From Deuterostichococcus epilithicus (taxonomy: Eukaryota; Chlorophyta; Trebouxiophyceae; Prasiolales; Stichococcaceae): a DNA stretch of 64,000 nt. The stretch is from assembly GCA_033439295.1 (NCBI GenBank), contig JAVTLE010000014.1, forward strand, positions 744,001-808,000, given 5' to 3'. Of this stretch, positions 34,295-45,700 are shown one piece after another. Position 1 is the stretch's first letter. Every line of letters starts with the position of its first letter. Under the pieces are notes generated by a model. That model was given only the letters and a program-made list of their open reading frames with translations. It made no database searches and had not been told where the DNA came from. The position numbers and the translations under genes are program-made.

Positions 34295-37200
34295 GCCAGC
34301 AGCAGCAGCCGGCGCAGCTTGCATCGCAGCTCGAGGTTTTCCTGGAGCACAGCACGCAGCCGGCAGCGGAGGAAGTCGAGGAGGGAGTCCAGGCAGCTCA
34401 TCAGGAGCAGCAGCAGCAGCAGCAGGCGCAGCTTGCAGCCGAGCTGGCGGCAGCTCAGCAGCAAGTTGTGCAGCTGGCAGCGGAGCTTGAGGACGCACGG
34501 CAGGTGCAGCAGCAGCAGGCGCAGCTTGCGGCGGAGCTTGAGGCAGCCCGCGAGCAGAGTACGCAGCTGGCGGCGGAAGTCGAGGACGCACGGCGGCGGC
34601 TGCAGCAGCATGCAGAGCAGTCGGGAGCGGTTGCTGCCTCGCCAGAGCAATCTTCAGCAGCGCAGCTCGAGGAGAGGCTTGCCGGCGCTGAGGCGTCTGC
34701 CGCTGCTGCCGTCGCACGCAGTGAAGAGCTCGAACAGCAGCTGGATGCGGCGCGGCAGCAGCTGTCAGAGGCAGCACAAGAGCTCGAAGAAAAGCGGGGC
34801 TCGCTCGCCGCATCGGACGAGCGGCAGCGTGGCCTGGCCGCCAAGTTGCTGGAAGCACAGGATGCTGGAAGCAGCGCCACCGCCGAGGCGGAGGCCCTGC
34901 GGCAGCGGCTTGCGGCCCTGGAGGCAGCCAACGGGAAGCTGGAGTCCAGCGGCGCCAAGCTGCGAAAGGGCATCGACAGCCTGCAGGCCGCGCTGCAGGG
35001 CAAGGTGCGTGTGTGATGATTTGGTGCCGGGATGTGCCGGGGTTTGCAGCGAGTTGCGTTCTCGCCCTCATGCGTCTGCATGGCAGTGGCCCAGCTTCTG
35101 CCCTGGCCTGCAATATCGCGTGGCGTGGTGCTCATCAGACGAAGGGGCGCGCTCTCGCAGGCCGCACTGCACAGCCCGGCGGGCCAATGGCCCCTAGGCT
35201 CGGGCTGCTGGCACTGTAATCCAACCTGGTGGCCGCCAGGAGGCTGACGGAGGCATCGTTCCTGCTTGCAGGAAGCGGAGCTGGCTGCTCTGAGGGAGCA
35301 GCAGGCGGGCGGCGTGGCGGCTGCCACCAAGCGTGCCGAGGCGGCAGAGCGACGCGCCATCGCGGCGGAGGCGGCGGCGGCCGCCGAGCGGGAGCGGCGT
35401 GAAGACGCGGACGCGGGCCTGGACGAGGCGGCCGAGCGGCTGCGCGCCGCTGAGGCCCGCGCCAATGGGGTGGGTGCTCTTGATTATTTTTAAAGAAAGG
35501 TTTGTGAGGCTTCGCATGCAGCAGAGTCAAATCGGCAGCCACATGCAAAGTCACATGCCCCGCACTTTGGCAGATGGTGTTGTGCTATGTTCGGCTGGAG
35601 CAACTGGAGCAACTATTTTGCCGCCAGTTGCCAGCCCCTCTCGACTGGCCCTCTCTATTGCGCACAGGCCAAGCAGCGCGCCGCCGATCTGGAGGCCGAG
35701 CTACGGGAGGCGCAGTCGGCGGCCGCCGCCCGGCGCCGGGCGGCGGCGGACGAGGCGGCGGCGGCGGCGCAGCGCTTCCAGTCGCAGCGGGAGGAGGTGG
35801 AGGCCCCGGCCGCCGCCGCCGGCCGCGATGCGGGTGCGCCAATCTCTCCCTGCTGATACGGGGCAGCGCCACTGGTCACACCCGCTACATCCTCGCGCAG
35901 CAACATGGTATCATGCAGGCGAATCGGACGGCCCGAACCCGTTCATGCTGCCCAGGTCTCTCTTGTGCAGCCGCTGGCTTGCGCGACTGCCACGCCATAG
36001 TAGGAACGGTTTCAGGGGGAGGCATTTCAGGGGTGCACGGACGGCCTCATGTCAGGACACTGCCTGAGCGGGGGCAGAAGAAAGCCTTTAGGCGCAAAGC
36101 TGTGCAGGATCTCACGCGCGCATCTCGGCCGCATGCGTGCTGCACACAAGCCCCGCAGCACCTGCAGCATGTAAGCAAACCGCGCGTTGACAGAGAGCAA
36201 GAAAATGCTTTTGATCCCGCCCGCAGGCCGCGCTGAGGCGCTGTCGGAGGCCGCCGCACGGGAGGAGTTACTGCGGGGCGAGCTCGGGGAGGCGAGGGAG
36301 GCGGCGGCGGCGGCGGAGGCGGCATGTGACGAGGCGCAGGCGGCTCTGGAGGCCACGGCGGGCATGCAGGCCGCCATGGCGGCGCTGCGCGATAACGACG
36401 CCAAGCTGCAGAGGTGTGCACCCAGGCACCAGGCGCGGCGCCGCGGATGCAACGCTGCTCGAGTGCAGGCCTCGCACTCACGGCCAGCGTGCGCATTTGT
36501 TGGCGGGCCGCCCATGACGGTGACGTCGTCGCCCACGCACCTTTTCACCTGGCGGAATCGCTGAAGCTCTGATGCTCAACCTCTACCGTTGCCGGGCTGC
36601 AGGGAGATGGAGGAGTGCCGGCGGCTGCAGGAAGCGGCGGCAGCCGAGGCGGCGGCGGCAAGGGCGGAGGCGGCGGCGACGCGCCGGGAGGCCGACGAGC
36701 GGCAGAAGCGGTTCATGGCGCTGAACGGCGGCTGGAAGCGGAAGGAGGACGCGCTCGCGGCGGCCGCCTCTGCGGCGGAGCAGGCGGCCGCGGAAGCGCG
36801 CGCTGCGGCGGCGGACGCCGGCGCCCGCGCGGACGAGGCCACTGAGGTCCGTCCACCTCCTAGCGCCTCTTTTTCTGATTGTTGTGCTGAGACCCCGGCA
36901 GCAGCGGCGTTCCTGCATGAGCTCAGTGCGAGTACGGTGTCGTGGGTTTTTTTTGAGCTAATGGCTGCAAATGGCGGTGCATCGGTGGTGCAAATGGTTT
37001 GTGCTCCTGCAAGCCTCGTTTGGTTTTCATCTGGCGTGATATACATTCCTGAATAGGGCCTGTCCACGTGCCCTGCACAGGAGCTGGCGCACGCGCAGCG
37101 GCAAGCACAGGCGGCGCAGCAGGCGGCCGACGAGGCCGCAGGCGGCCGCGCCGTCGCTGAGCTGGCCCTGGCGGCCTCGACCGCAGAAGCCGCGTCCCTT

Positions 37201-38352
37201 TCCGAGCAGCTGGCTTCTGTCGAGGCGGCTCTGACGCTGGAGCGCGAGGCAGCAGCGGAAGCGGCGGCGGCGGCGGCCAGCGCCGGGCGGGAGCAGCTGC
37301 GCGAGCAACTGCAGGAAGCTGAGGAGGCGGCGTCGGCGGCGGAGGCGGCCGCTGCGGAGGCGGACGCGGCGACAACGAGGCTGCAGCGGCAGCTCGAGGA
37401 GGCCAGGTGTGCAGTCCTCACGAGCGTCGCTTGGTTGACGCTGCTGAAAAGACAAGCACAGAGGCCAGCCCCAGGCCCGTTGTCAGTCTGGTGTCACCTA
37501 CTTCCCCTTCCTTGCCATCGAAGACGTCATTGCCAACGCCAATGTGCCTGATGCTTGCCGATGCCGCCCGCTCATCTCGTCCCTTTCGCATGTCGCAGGT
37601 CAGAGCTGGTGGTGGCGCAGGACCGGGCGACAGCGGCAGAGGTGGCCAAGATTCAGCTGTCGCTCAAGCTTGCCGAGGCGGACGCGCTGCGGGAGGAGGA
37701 CGCTGCTGCTGTCGTCGCCGACGCCGTTGACGGCAGCGGCGGCGGTGGCGGCGGCAGCGAGGCAGGCGGGGCCGCCGGCGGCCTGCCGGTGCTGCCCGCA
37801 CAGCGTCCCATCCCGGCGGCGCTGGAGGCGGACGCAGAGGTTCTCAGGCGCAGGTTGGTGCTCCCTTGAGCTGGACCTGCTGTGTACACATGGCAGCTGG
37901 CCCCACTGGCCTCGATCCAGTCTGATGCGAGACGAGCCTCCTGCAGGTGTTGTCACCGCCTCGATCGGTACCCTCTCTGCACCCCGAGTGCTGCCGGACG
38001 AGCCGCCTGCTGTGCGTCGCGCGTCCGCACTGGCAAGTGCCGCGCAAGCCGCAGCCGGCTAGCCGGGTCGTTCTGGCGACCCCGTGTCACGTCCCAATGT
38101 TGCTGCAGGTGTGAGGAGGCGGAGCTGGCTGCCGCCGTCGGCAGCAGGCGCGCTGTTGCGGCGGAGGCGCGGGCGGCTGACGCTGAAAAGCGCGCAAAGG
38201 ACCTTGCGTGGCAGATCCGCATGATCAGTGAGCCGCAGCGCATTGGCGGCGCCGCTGCGCCGCCGGGCCGCATCGCCGCCGCCATGGACATGTTCGGCTG
38301 CGCAATCAGGAGCAACAGGCGGCCAGCCGACGCCACACAGGCGCCGCAGTGA
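30496..38352 (+). CDS. Giant Ala/Gln-rich coiled-coil protein, golgin-like
   Basis: A tether-like protein made almost entirely of coiled coil. It starts MWGQLSNLGGKLAEQASHLK, which resembles the N-termini of plant golgin candidates, and is followed by an acidic patch (DDEESDADSPS). Exons include 30496-30570, 30757-30889, 31064-31263, 31498-31708, 31891-about 32036, 32511-33705, 33986-35004, 35272-35469, 35668-35833, 36226-36413, 36603-36846, 37081-37406, 37599-37853 and 38110-38352. The joins I checked keep phase. The two longest exons are built of LEAAQQQ-like heptads with a pure (CAG)n run at 34233-34293. The C-terminus reads AEKRAKDLAWQIRMIS and then a small Ala/Pro-rich tail. No GRIP domain or transmembrane anchor was recognised. 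A Golgi role is inferred from the N-terminus and architecture only; a centrosomal or structural protein is possible. Ns near 32037-32097 and 33459 leave gaps. Confidence 0.65.
34233..34293 (+). repeat. (CAG)n run encoding poly-Gln
   Basis: A nearly pure CAG run (one CAA) inside a coiled-coil exon encodes about 20 consecutive glutamines and is followed by further interrupted CAGs. Confidence 0.9.
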
Positions 38353-39251
38353 GGGACGTCATCAGAAACACGCGGCTTGCAAGGCCATGCGCGCGGCTGG
38401 GCAGCGGGGCCATTGGCTGTTTACCAGTCGCATTGGTAACTATTCTGGCTCACTTGTATATCAGACCACAATTTACAATTAGCAGATGGGGGATGTGGCA
38501 GTTCGGACTATTGCACAGCTTTGCATGCTGATGTTGTATGAAGCACGCCCGGCACAGCAGTCGTTCACCATCATGGACGCCATGATGATGCCGCATCATC
38601 CTGCAGCCGCCGCCCTTTGCGCACCTGGCGCCTGTCCGGTCAGCCTGTCCAAACCCCTCAAGTCAGGTGATTTTCGTGACTGTGCACACGCTTGGCACCG
38701 ACCCCGCCTGAGTGCAGTCCACGCGCTCGCACTTTGGTTTTCATTTCCTGAGTGCCGGGACAGTAGCTGCCGCTTCATCCGATCTAGTTGGCAATCTGGC
38801 AGTACAGTCTTCAATGAAGATTCGTCCGGCAACAGAGATGTCGAACATCAGCGCGTACAGTACGCTTCTGCAGGCGCAGCGCGCCATCGTGGCCCTGCCA
38901 CTCTCATCTTTCTCTCCGCTCTGTCTCGGGAGAGCCGCGAGCCGTCCAAGGCCGCATGTTGAGCGCCCGAACGTTGACCTTCCAGGACGGTTGAATTTTC
39001 ACCGTCGAGCGGCTCAGCGTCAGCAAGCGTATAGTCTCAACTCAGCTGAAAACTCAGCAGAGCACACCTTCTCTAGTGCTGCTCGGTGCGTCACCCTCCC
39101 TTGAAGCCGCTGACGCGGCAGTCATATCGTCACAATAGCGGTTGAGGCACAATCGCTACCATGTCTGCACAACCAGACACGGCATTGACACCTGAGAACG
39201 TGTCCAGGAGCTCCGGGCCTCCTGCGGGTGCGTTGTACGACGGAAACAAAC
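38353..39251. other. Intergenic region
   Basis: No gene was recognised between the coiled-coil gene and paralogue A. An ATG at 39161 opens a short reading frame (MSAQPDTALTPENV) that could be an upstream exon of A. However, splicing from 39227 to 39290 would break the phase, so it was not joined. Confidence 0.3.
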
Positions 39252-39655
39252 ATGCACGAGAACACTGTCTTTATCTCGCAGGAGCCCATGGCGCCGGCAA
39301 ATGCAGCGTCAGGCCAGGACCGCTCTGTTGCGGCGGCTGCATCAAGCGCCGCCAAGCGGAGGCATTCCATCTTTACGCTGTCCATCAGCCCGAGCCAAGG
39401 CGCAGAGCCCGCAGCTGGCCCGCCGCAGGCCACACCTATACGGCCTCCACCGGCAGCCCGCCAAAACGCAGCGGCTCCAGCCGCCACTAGGAAGGTGTTA
39501 AACGACAAGCACGCTGACGCACGGCAAGCATCCAAGAAGAGGCAGCTTCCGGTTGGCAGCAAGCCCGCGTTCTCTGCAAAAGCCTCAAAGACAGCCGTCG
39601 GTGCGCGGGCTGTGCCGGTGCCGCAAAGGGCCCCTGCTGACCCGCGGCTGGCGCC

Positions 39656-39702
<47 letters not shown>

Positions 39703-42700
39703 TGCGCAAACAGCCGCAGCGGCTCGCCGCGCGGCCTGCAAGCTTGAGCACATTTCTGGCCGCTGCAGCCGCCGTGCGGCGCGAAACAGCTGCCGGTGCT
39801 GGAGCCGATGCACTGAAGACCGCTCCTGCTGCTGCGACGCCAGCGGCAAACGAAGCAGGCGCCGATTCGGGGTTCAACCCAGTCAATGCACAGCCTGCAG
39901 CAGCAGTTGCACCTGCAGCTGCAGCGGCGGCGGGGCCGGCAGTGGGGCCCACGGCAGGGCTTGCGCCTGGTGCCGCCACAGCGTGCCCAATGGCTTACTT
40001 CCGCTGCGAAGTGCCGGGGCGAAAAGGGCAGATGCAGAGTGACTGGCTGTCTCCAGAAGACGAGGTAGGCAGAGAATTGTTTCTTTTAATTTACGAACAA
40101 TATCGTTCGCAGGAATTGACCGTGTTGCGGCGTGGCATTGCTGTCCTTGCGCGAGACCAACAGGATGGTGAAACCCCTGGGAATGGCCATTGCAGGTTGT
40201 CCCCCCGGCACCCTCGAATATCAGCCGCATATTTGTCTCGCGTGCCAACCTGGCGCGGCTGTGGCCGCTCGAGAAGGAGATGCAGCGAGGTGCGCTGGTT
40301 TGCAGTGTGCGCTGGGTTGGTATTCTAATCATCCTTCCGCGTCTGTTCGTCCTGACCTGCTTCAACTTGCTTCTCCGACGCGTGCTGACTGCCGGAGGGT
40401 ACTTTCCTGCCTGCGCGGGTCCGCAAATTCCGACTAAGCGAAGTGTGCTGGCGCTGCAGCAGGCCTGAGCATCCTGCATGGCGCATTTACAGCGGGTGAG
40501 TCTTTGGCCACCCTGGAGCAGCTCCAAGCGTCTTACGCCACACCGGAGACCAGGCAGCTGCAGCTGCCCGTCCAGGTATGTAGATTCTGAGCATACTTTG
40601 CTGAACTGAAATGGAGGAGCCTCCGCTACAGTGTTTCATTGTGACATGGTCCTGCACCGATATGTTGCATGTGGCTACCTTTGCAATGTTGACCAGCGGG
40701 CAGCATCAGAGAATGCGTGCAATTACTGTTTGCTGCTGGCAGGCGGCAGACACAGGAGTGATGTTTCACCGTGTCAACAGGTCTGAGCTGCAGCAACAGT
40801 CCTGACATACTGTTATCTCAACAGGGTGCGGGCATCGACTTGACACCGCCTGCGTTTGGCGGCGTCTGCAGCGGCTCAGTCGAGGCGCACCTGGAAGTGC
40901 TGCGTGAGCGCATCTCCGACGGCAGCCGCCGGCCGCTGGTGCTGAGGGAGGTGGCGCGCGTGGCTCGCAACCTGGAGCTCGGCTACGCCTGGACCGGGTG
41001 CGATGCCGACCCTGCCATTGACCTGCGATGTGATCTGCCCATGACTTGGGGCCGTCTTGGCAAGTGGGTGGGATGTAGAAACCTCCTATCGTACTTTCGG
41101 CTCGATGACTTGAAACGGCATGAGCTCCGCACCTGCTGGAGCGTGCTGTGACACTCCTCAAATCTGTCGATAAAATTGTGTCCATGAAGTGTTACATCTC
41201 GCTGCTGCCTGGGATGCAGGGCGCCCGACAGTGAGAAGGGGAAGCTGCTGAAGCACTTCAAGAAGCATGTCGCAGTGGGGACTGTGACCAACGACGCCAT
41301 CGCGACCGTGTTCCGCAGCCCCAACCCCAAGCGGTGAGACTGCCCTGGCATTGATAATTTGCACGATGAGGATGACAGCATCCTGTAGCAGGGTGTAACC
41401 AGCAGGTTGGCCGTGCCAGCCAGCGCCCTGCATGGTGCTCAAACCGTAGGTGCAATCTATGGTTCGCAGAAGCTGTTTGCACCGAGCCTAGCTGCTGCGT
41501 TCTGCAGGCTGGAGGAGCGGTGGAGCGGTGAGCAGCAGCCGCAGGCGCAGTCGGAGACGAGCACCCAGCCACTGCCGCAGAAACACCGGCAGCTGGCCCG
41601 GCTCTTGCAGCAGGATCCGGCTGCATGGCAGGCCGCCGGTATGTCGGTGGCACCGTCTGGTGGAGCTGCCACCGGAGGCCAGAGCGTTGACGGCGCCACC
41701 GCCACGGCACGGCGCACTGCCCCGCAGATCGTGGGACTGGCACATCCACCATCGGCAGGGCCGGTCACGCCGACCTCGCGGTTATCACACCCGGATGGCA
41801 TCGGCACTTGCGGCGATAGCGCCGGCGCTGGTGCCGGGGCTGCCGCTGCAGGCACCGAGCTGGTCGTTCATCCCGATTTTGCGCTGGCTCAGCCGCACGC
41901 AGCCTCGGTTGGGTACCAGCTGCATGATGGTGCTGCAGCGCCGGACGCGCAGCAGCAGGCTGTTGTTGCGGCGGCGGCACAGCCGCCACTGCCGCTGCCG
42001 GCGACACTGCCGCTCGTCGCAGACTATAATTTTGCAGACGGTGCGCGCTCCCATGAATGGCATAGATCCAAGCTCGATGGAAGAGGGGGAGGGGGGGGGN
42101 GGAGAATAGAATTCCGCCCGTTGCGTGTCACTGGCAAGATGCATGGACCTGCCGGCATTGCCAAGACAAAGCCTGGACCTGAAAGCGCCAACTGCAACAC
42201 TGTCAGAGGTCCTGCGCCAGCATCATAAGGATTTAGTCTGGATGCCATGCTTCCGATCCTGCCTTGGCCAAGGCTGCCTGGCCCTGACATGCACCATCTC
42301 ATGTTGCAGGCGTGTTCCTGCGGCGGCTGCCGCCGCTTCCGTTGTTGGAGGCGTGCCTGTCAGAGTATCTGCAGGAGACCGCGGCGCTGGCAGCGGACGA
42401 CCCTGCGGAGCAGTCCGACTTTCTGGAGGTAGGACATACGTGCCTTCCTGTGGCTGTGCCTCGCACAACCAGCTGCGTCGGCTCGCCTTCTGGCTGATGC
42501 ATGTGCTTGCGGTCACCGCAGCGCGCAGGTGGTGCCCTGGTCGTCAGCATTTTCCCTTCCTGTCCTAGAACAAGGCAGAGAAAAAATCCCAGCCATGCAA
42601 CTGCCGCGTCTCGTTGTTGTTGCCTGACTCTAGGCATCTCGCGCATTTCACACTGATGCAGTGCCACAGCGGCGAGGTGCGCAAGCTCTGGTGGCCGGCC

Positions 42701-45700
42701 AACCCGCATGTGGTGGCCGCCAGTGTCGCCGCCACCTTCACGCGCCATGGCAGCACCGCAGCTGCCGACAAGCGGGCCGGGCCCGGCTGGCTCAACCCCT
42801 CGGGTGCGGCACCCCTCCGCGCTGCGTCCAATGGACTCTAATTCAGCAAGGTTTCACCTTCTGCAGAATGTCCACTGCAGATGTTTCGGCGCATCTTGAC
42901 AGCTCCATCGTGGTGAGGTCTGTCGTCCGCTGAAGGTCGGCGGCACCCAGGCATCCAGTGCAGAGAGTCGCCTCGGAAGCATGCTCCATCCCTGTCTGCG
43001 TGTGCAGTGACGGTACGCAGCGCCGCCACGACCTGTCGCAGCAAGTCTGAATGGATGCTGCTGTGCAGGCAAGGGGCTGAAGCTGCTGCTGCACCGCGAC
43101 ACGCGGGTGCTGCAGCCCGAGCTGGAGCTTAGCAGTCTTGTTGCACTCAACGGCAAAGGTGACGGCAGCGCCTCTCCCAGTGCCCGTGCCTGTCACTGCA
43201 GACACTGTCCTGCGGCCACCCATCCTGGTAAAGCATGCGAGAGTGTGCAGCTGCACAGTGACACACATGCCGCAGCCCCTGCCAGGCGTGAACTTTGTGG
43301 CTGTGGCGTGGAAGCATGGCCTCTCACCAACCAGGTGCTGAGCAGTGTCTTGTTCCCTGTCCCAGAGGGCTGGGAGACGCTGCGGCACGGCTGGGATGGG
43401 CACGTGCTGGTGGCTGCCGGCGCCGAGGGCGCCACCCCTGCAGAGCGCGCAGTCCCCTTCCCGCTGCTGCAGCCGTGGATGAAGCTCAGCGCGATGCTCA
43501 GGTGCCATGCTGTCGCACGAGCACCTTCCCCTGTTCTTCCACGCATGTGTCCTCATCCATGACCTCAAGATGCCCGTCCCTTTGTTCAAGGAAAGATTTT
43601 CGACCTGCGGTCAAGCAGGCAGATGTGCTGGTTCCATGACGCTCAGCCTGCCACCCTGTGTTCTCGACTGCTGCTAGGAGTATCGGCCAATCAGCTGCCT
43701 CTAGACAGCCGCCCTGAGATGGACTCATCTGCTTGAAACCTGCAGGAAGGGCAGCTGGGCCGCGGCGTACCGCTGCTGCTTGGCAGTCGACGGCGCTGAG
43801 CGCACCTTCCGCTTGCTGCTTGCCCCGCCGGGGCACCCGCTGGCAGACCGCCTGCTGGGCACGCTGCCGCGGGTGGGTTTTCAACAAGTTTCATGCAGAC
43901 TGCACTTCTAGGACCTTCCTGTGTTGCCCTGTTCGTTGTCCGCCCTACATCTTCAACTAAGGGCGCTATTCCCAGGATCCTACAGTCGATGGCCCTGCCA
44001 GCTGGCTGCTGCAAATCATATGGTCAGCCTTCAGCGTGCCTGAGCACATTATATTGCGCCTGCGAATGTGCTTCGTCAGGCCTTCGCAGTCGGCATGGAC
44101 TTGCTGTCTGTCTGCCTGAACAGGAGCAATCAGCACCTTGCCAGCATGCAATTCGCTTGAAGTAGTTTCTTGATGGGCGCAGGCTGAACGGGCAAGCGTC
44201 GAGGGGCAGCTGCAGGCACTGAACGCCGCCAAGCGTGGCCGCCTGGTGGGCGCGCTTGTGGAGGAAGTGGCACTGCCGCCGCCGGAGCAGCGGCGGCGGT
44301 GGGCTGTGGAAGAGCCTGCCGCAGCATTCGCAGCTGCAGACGCCAGCCATGCGCAGCCACTGCTGGCGGCCGTCTCAGCAGCGCCAGCGGCGCCTGCCCT
44401 ACAGCTGCTCCCATCGACCGACTCGTCGAGGGTGGCGGCTGTAGCGGCGGCCCTGGTGGAGGCCGAAGCCGCACTTGTGGCACGTGAGCCGCAGCAGCAG
44501 CGGCAACCAGCGGAACAGCCAGCAGATGTTGCAGCGCAGGCAAAGCAGTCTCGCAAGCGGTGCCGGTCGGAGGCCACCTCGGCAGCTGCTGCCGACGGGC
44601 CAGCGCCCGCAGGCGCTGCCGCCGCTGCCACACGTGGCAGCTCGGCGCCGTCAAATGGCAGTTCCGGCCGATCCCGCAGGCGGCGCGGGCGGCGCGGCCG
44701 CGGCGTGTCAAAGTCGCCCGCCGGCAGTGCTGGCGGCGGATGCGAGGCGGCGCGCTCTGTCCTGCCAATACGCCTGACCATGAGCGCTCGCGAGGCCGAC
44801 CGTCGCTGTGGCGAGACCACAACAGACGGCATGCGACCGACCATGTCGCCGTACTCGCCATCGCCGCACTCGCCATCGCCGCTCCAACCATACTGCGATC
44901 CGGGCATAGTCGATGAACCCGCGGATACCAGGCGGCCGGATGCCGGACAACAGGGCGCAGGCAGCCCGCCATACGACCCAGCCGGCAGCCGCAGCCCCAG
45001 CCCAAGGCCCCTGGACGCTCCCGGCGCCCCGCAGCACGGCCCGCAGCGCCGAGAGCACTCGCCCGCCGACGGCGACGCGCTGCAGCCGCTGCTGCGCGAG
45101 CTCAGCCCCACCCGCTCCGCAGACGCCAGGGCATACCCAGACGGCGAGGCGGCTGCGGCCAGCCCGGCGCACAGCCCCTTGGCGGCACTGCCCGACCTCG
45201 ACCCGGCCGCCCCCCTCTCGTCCAGCCCCGGGCGTTACGCCCCGGCTGACAGCCCGGAGGCCCGGCGCCCTGACAGCCCAGAGTATACACCAGGGAGCCC
45301 CGTGTACCGTCCGGTCAGCGCAGCATACACTCCGAGCAGCCCGGCCTACCGCCCTGACAGCCCAGCCTACTCTCCCAGCAGCTCGGCGTACCGCTTGGAC
45401 AGCCCGGCGTACACCCCACGGAGCCCAGCGTACCCCTCATTCCTCCCGGCAAGTGATCACCACCCAGACAGCCCGACGAGGTACCGCCCAGACAGCCCGG
45501 CATACCAACTTGACGGCCTGGCATACTCCCCAACGAGCCCAGGCAGGTATTGCCCAGACAGCCCGGCATACACACTCGGCAGCCCAGCGGATCGTCCGCG
45601 CATCCCCACAGACACGCCAGATGCCCCGGGGGGCAGCCCCGGCAGCCCAATATACTCACCAGACGATGTTATGGCCTACGCGGCATCACTGATACAGAGC

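Noticed and set aside
32563-35465. Very long minus-strand open frames opposite the coiled-coil gene
   Set aside because: They are Pro/Ala- or Cys/Leu-run mirrors of CAG/GCG-rich coding repeats on the plus strand.
40114-40167. An 18-codon segment (ELTVLRRGIAVLARDQQD) in phase between two exons of paralogue A
   Set aside because: Using it leaves an intron of only 28 bases before 40196. Splicing 40064 directly to 40196 keeps phase with a normal 131-base intron.
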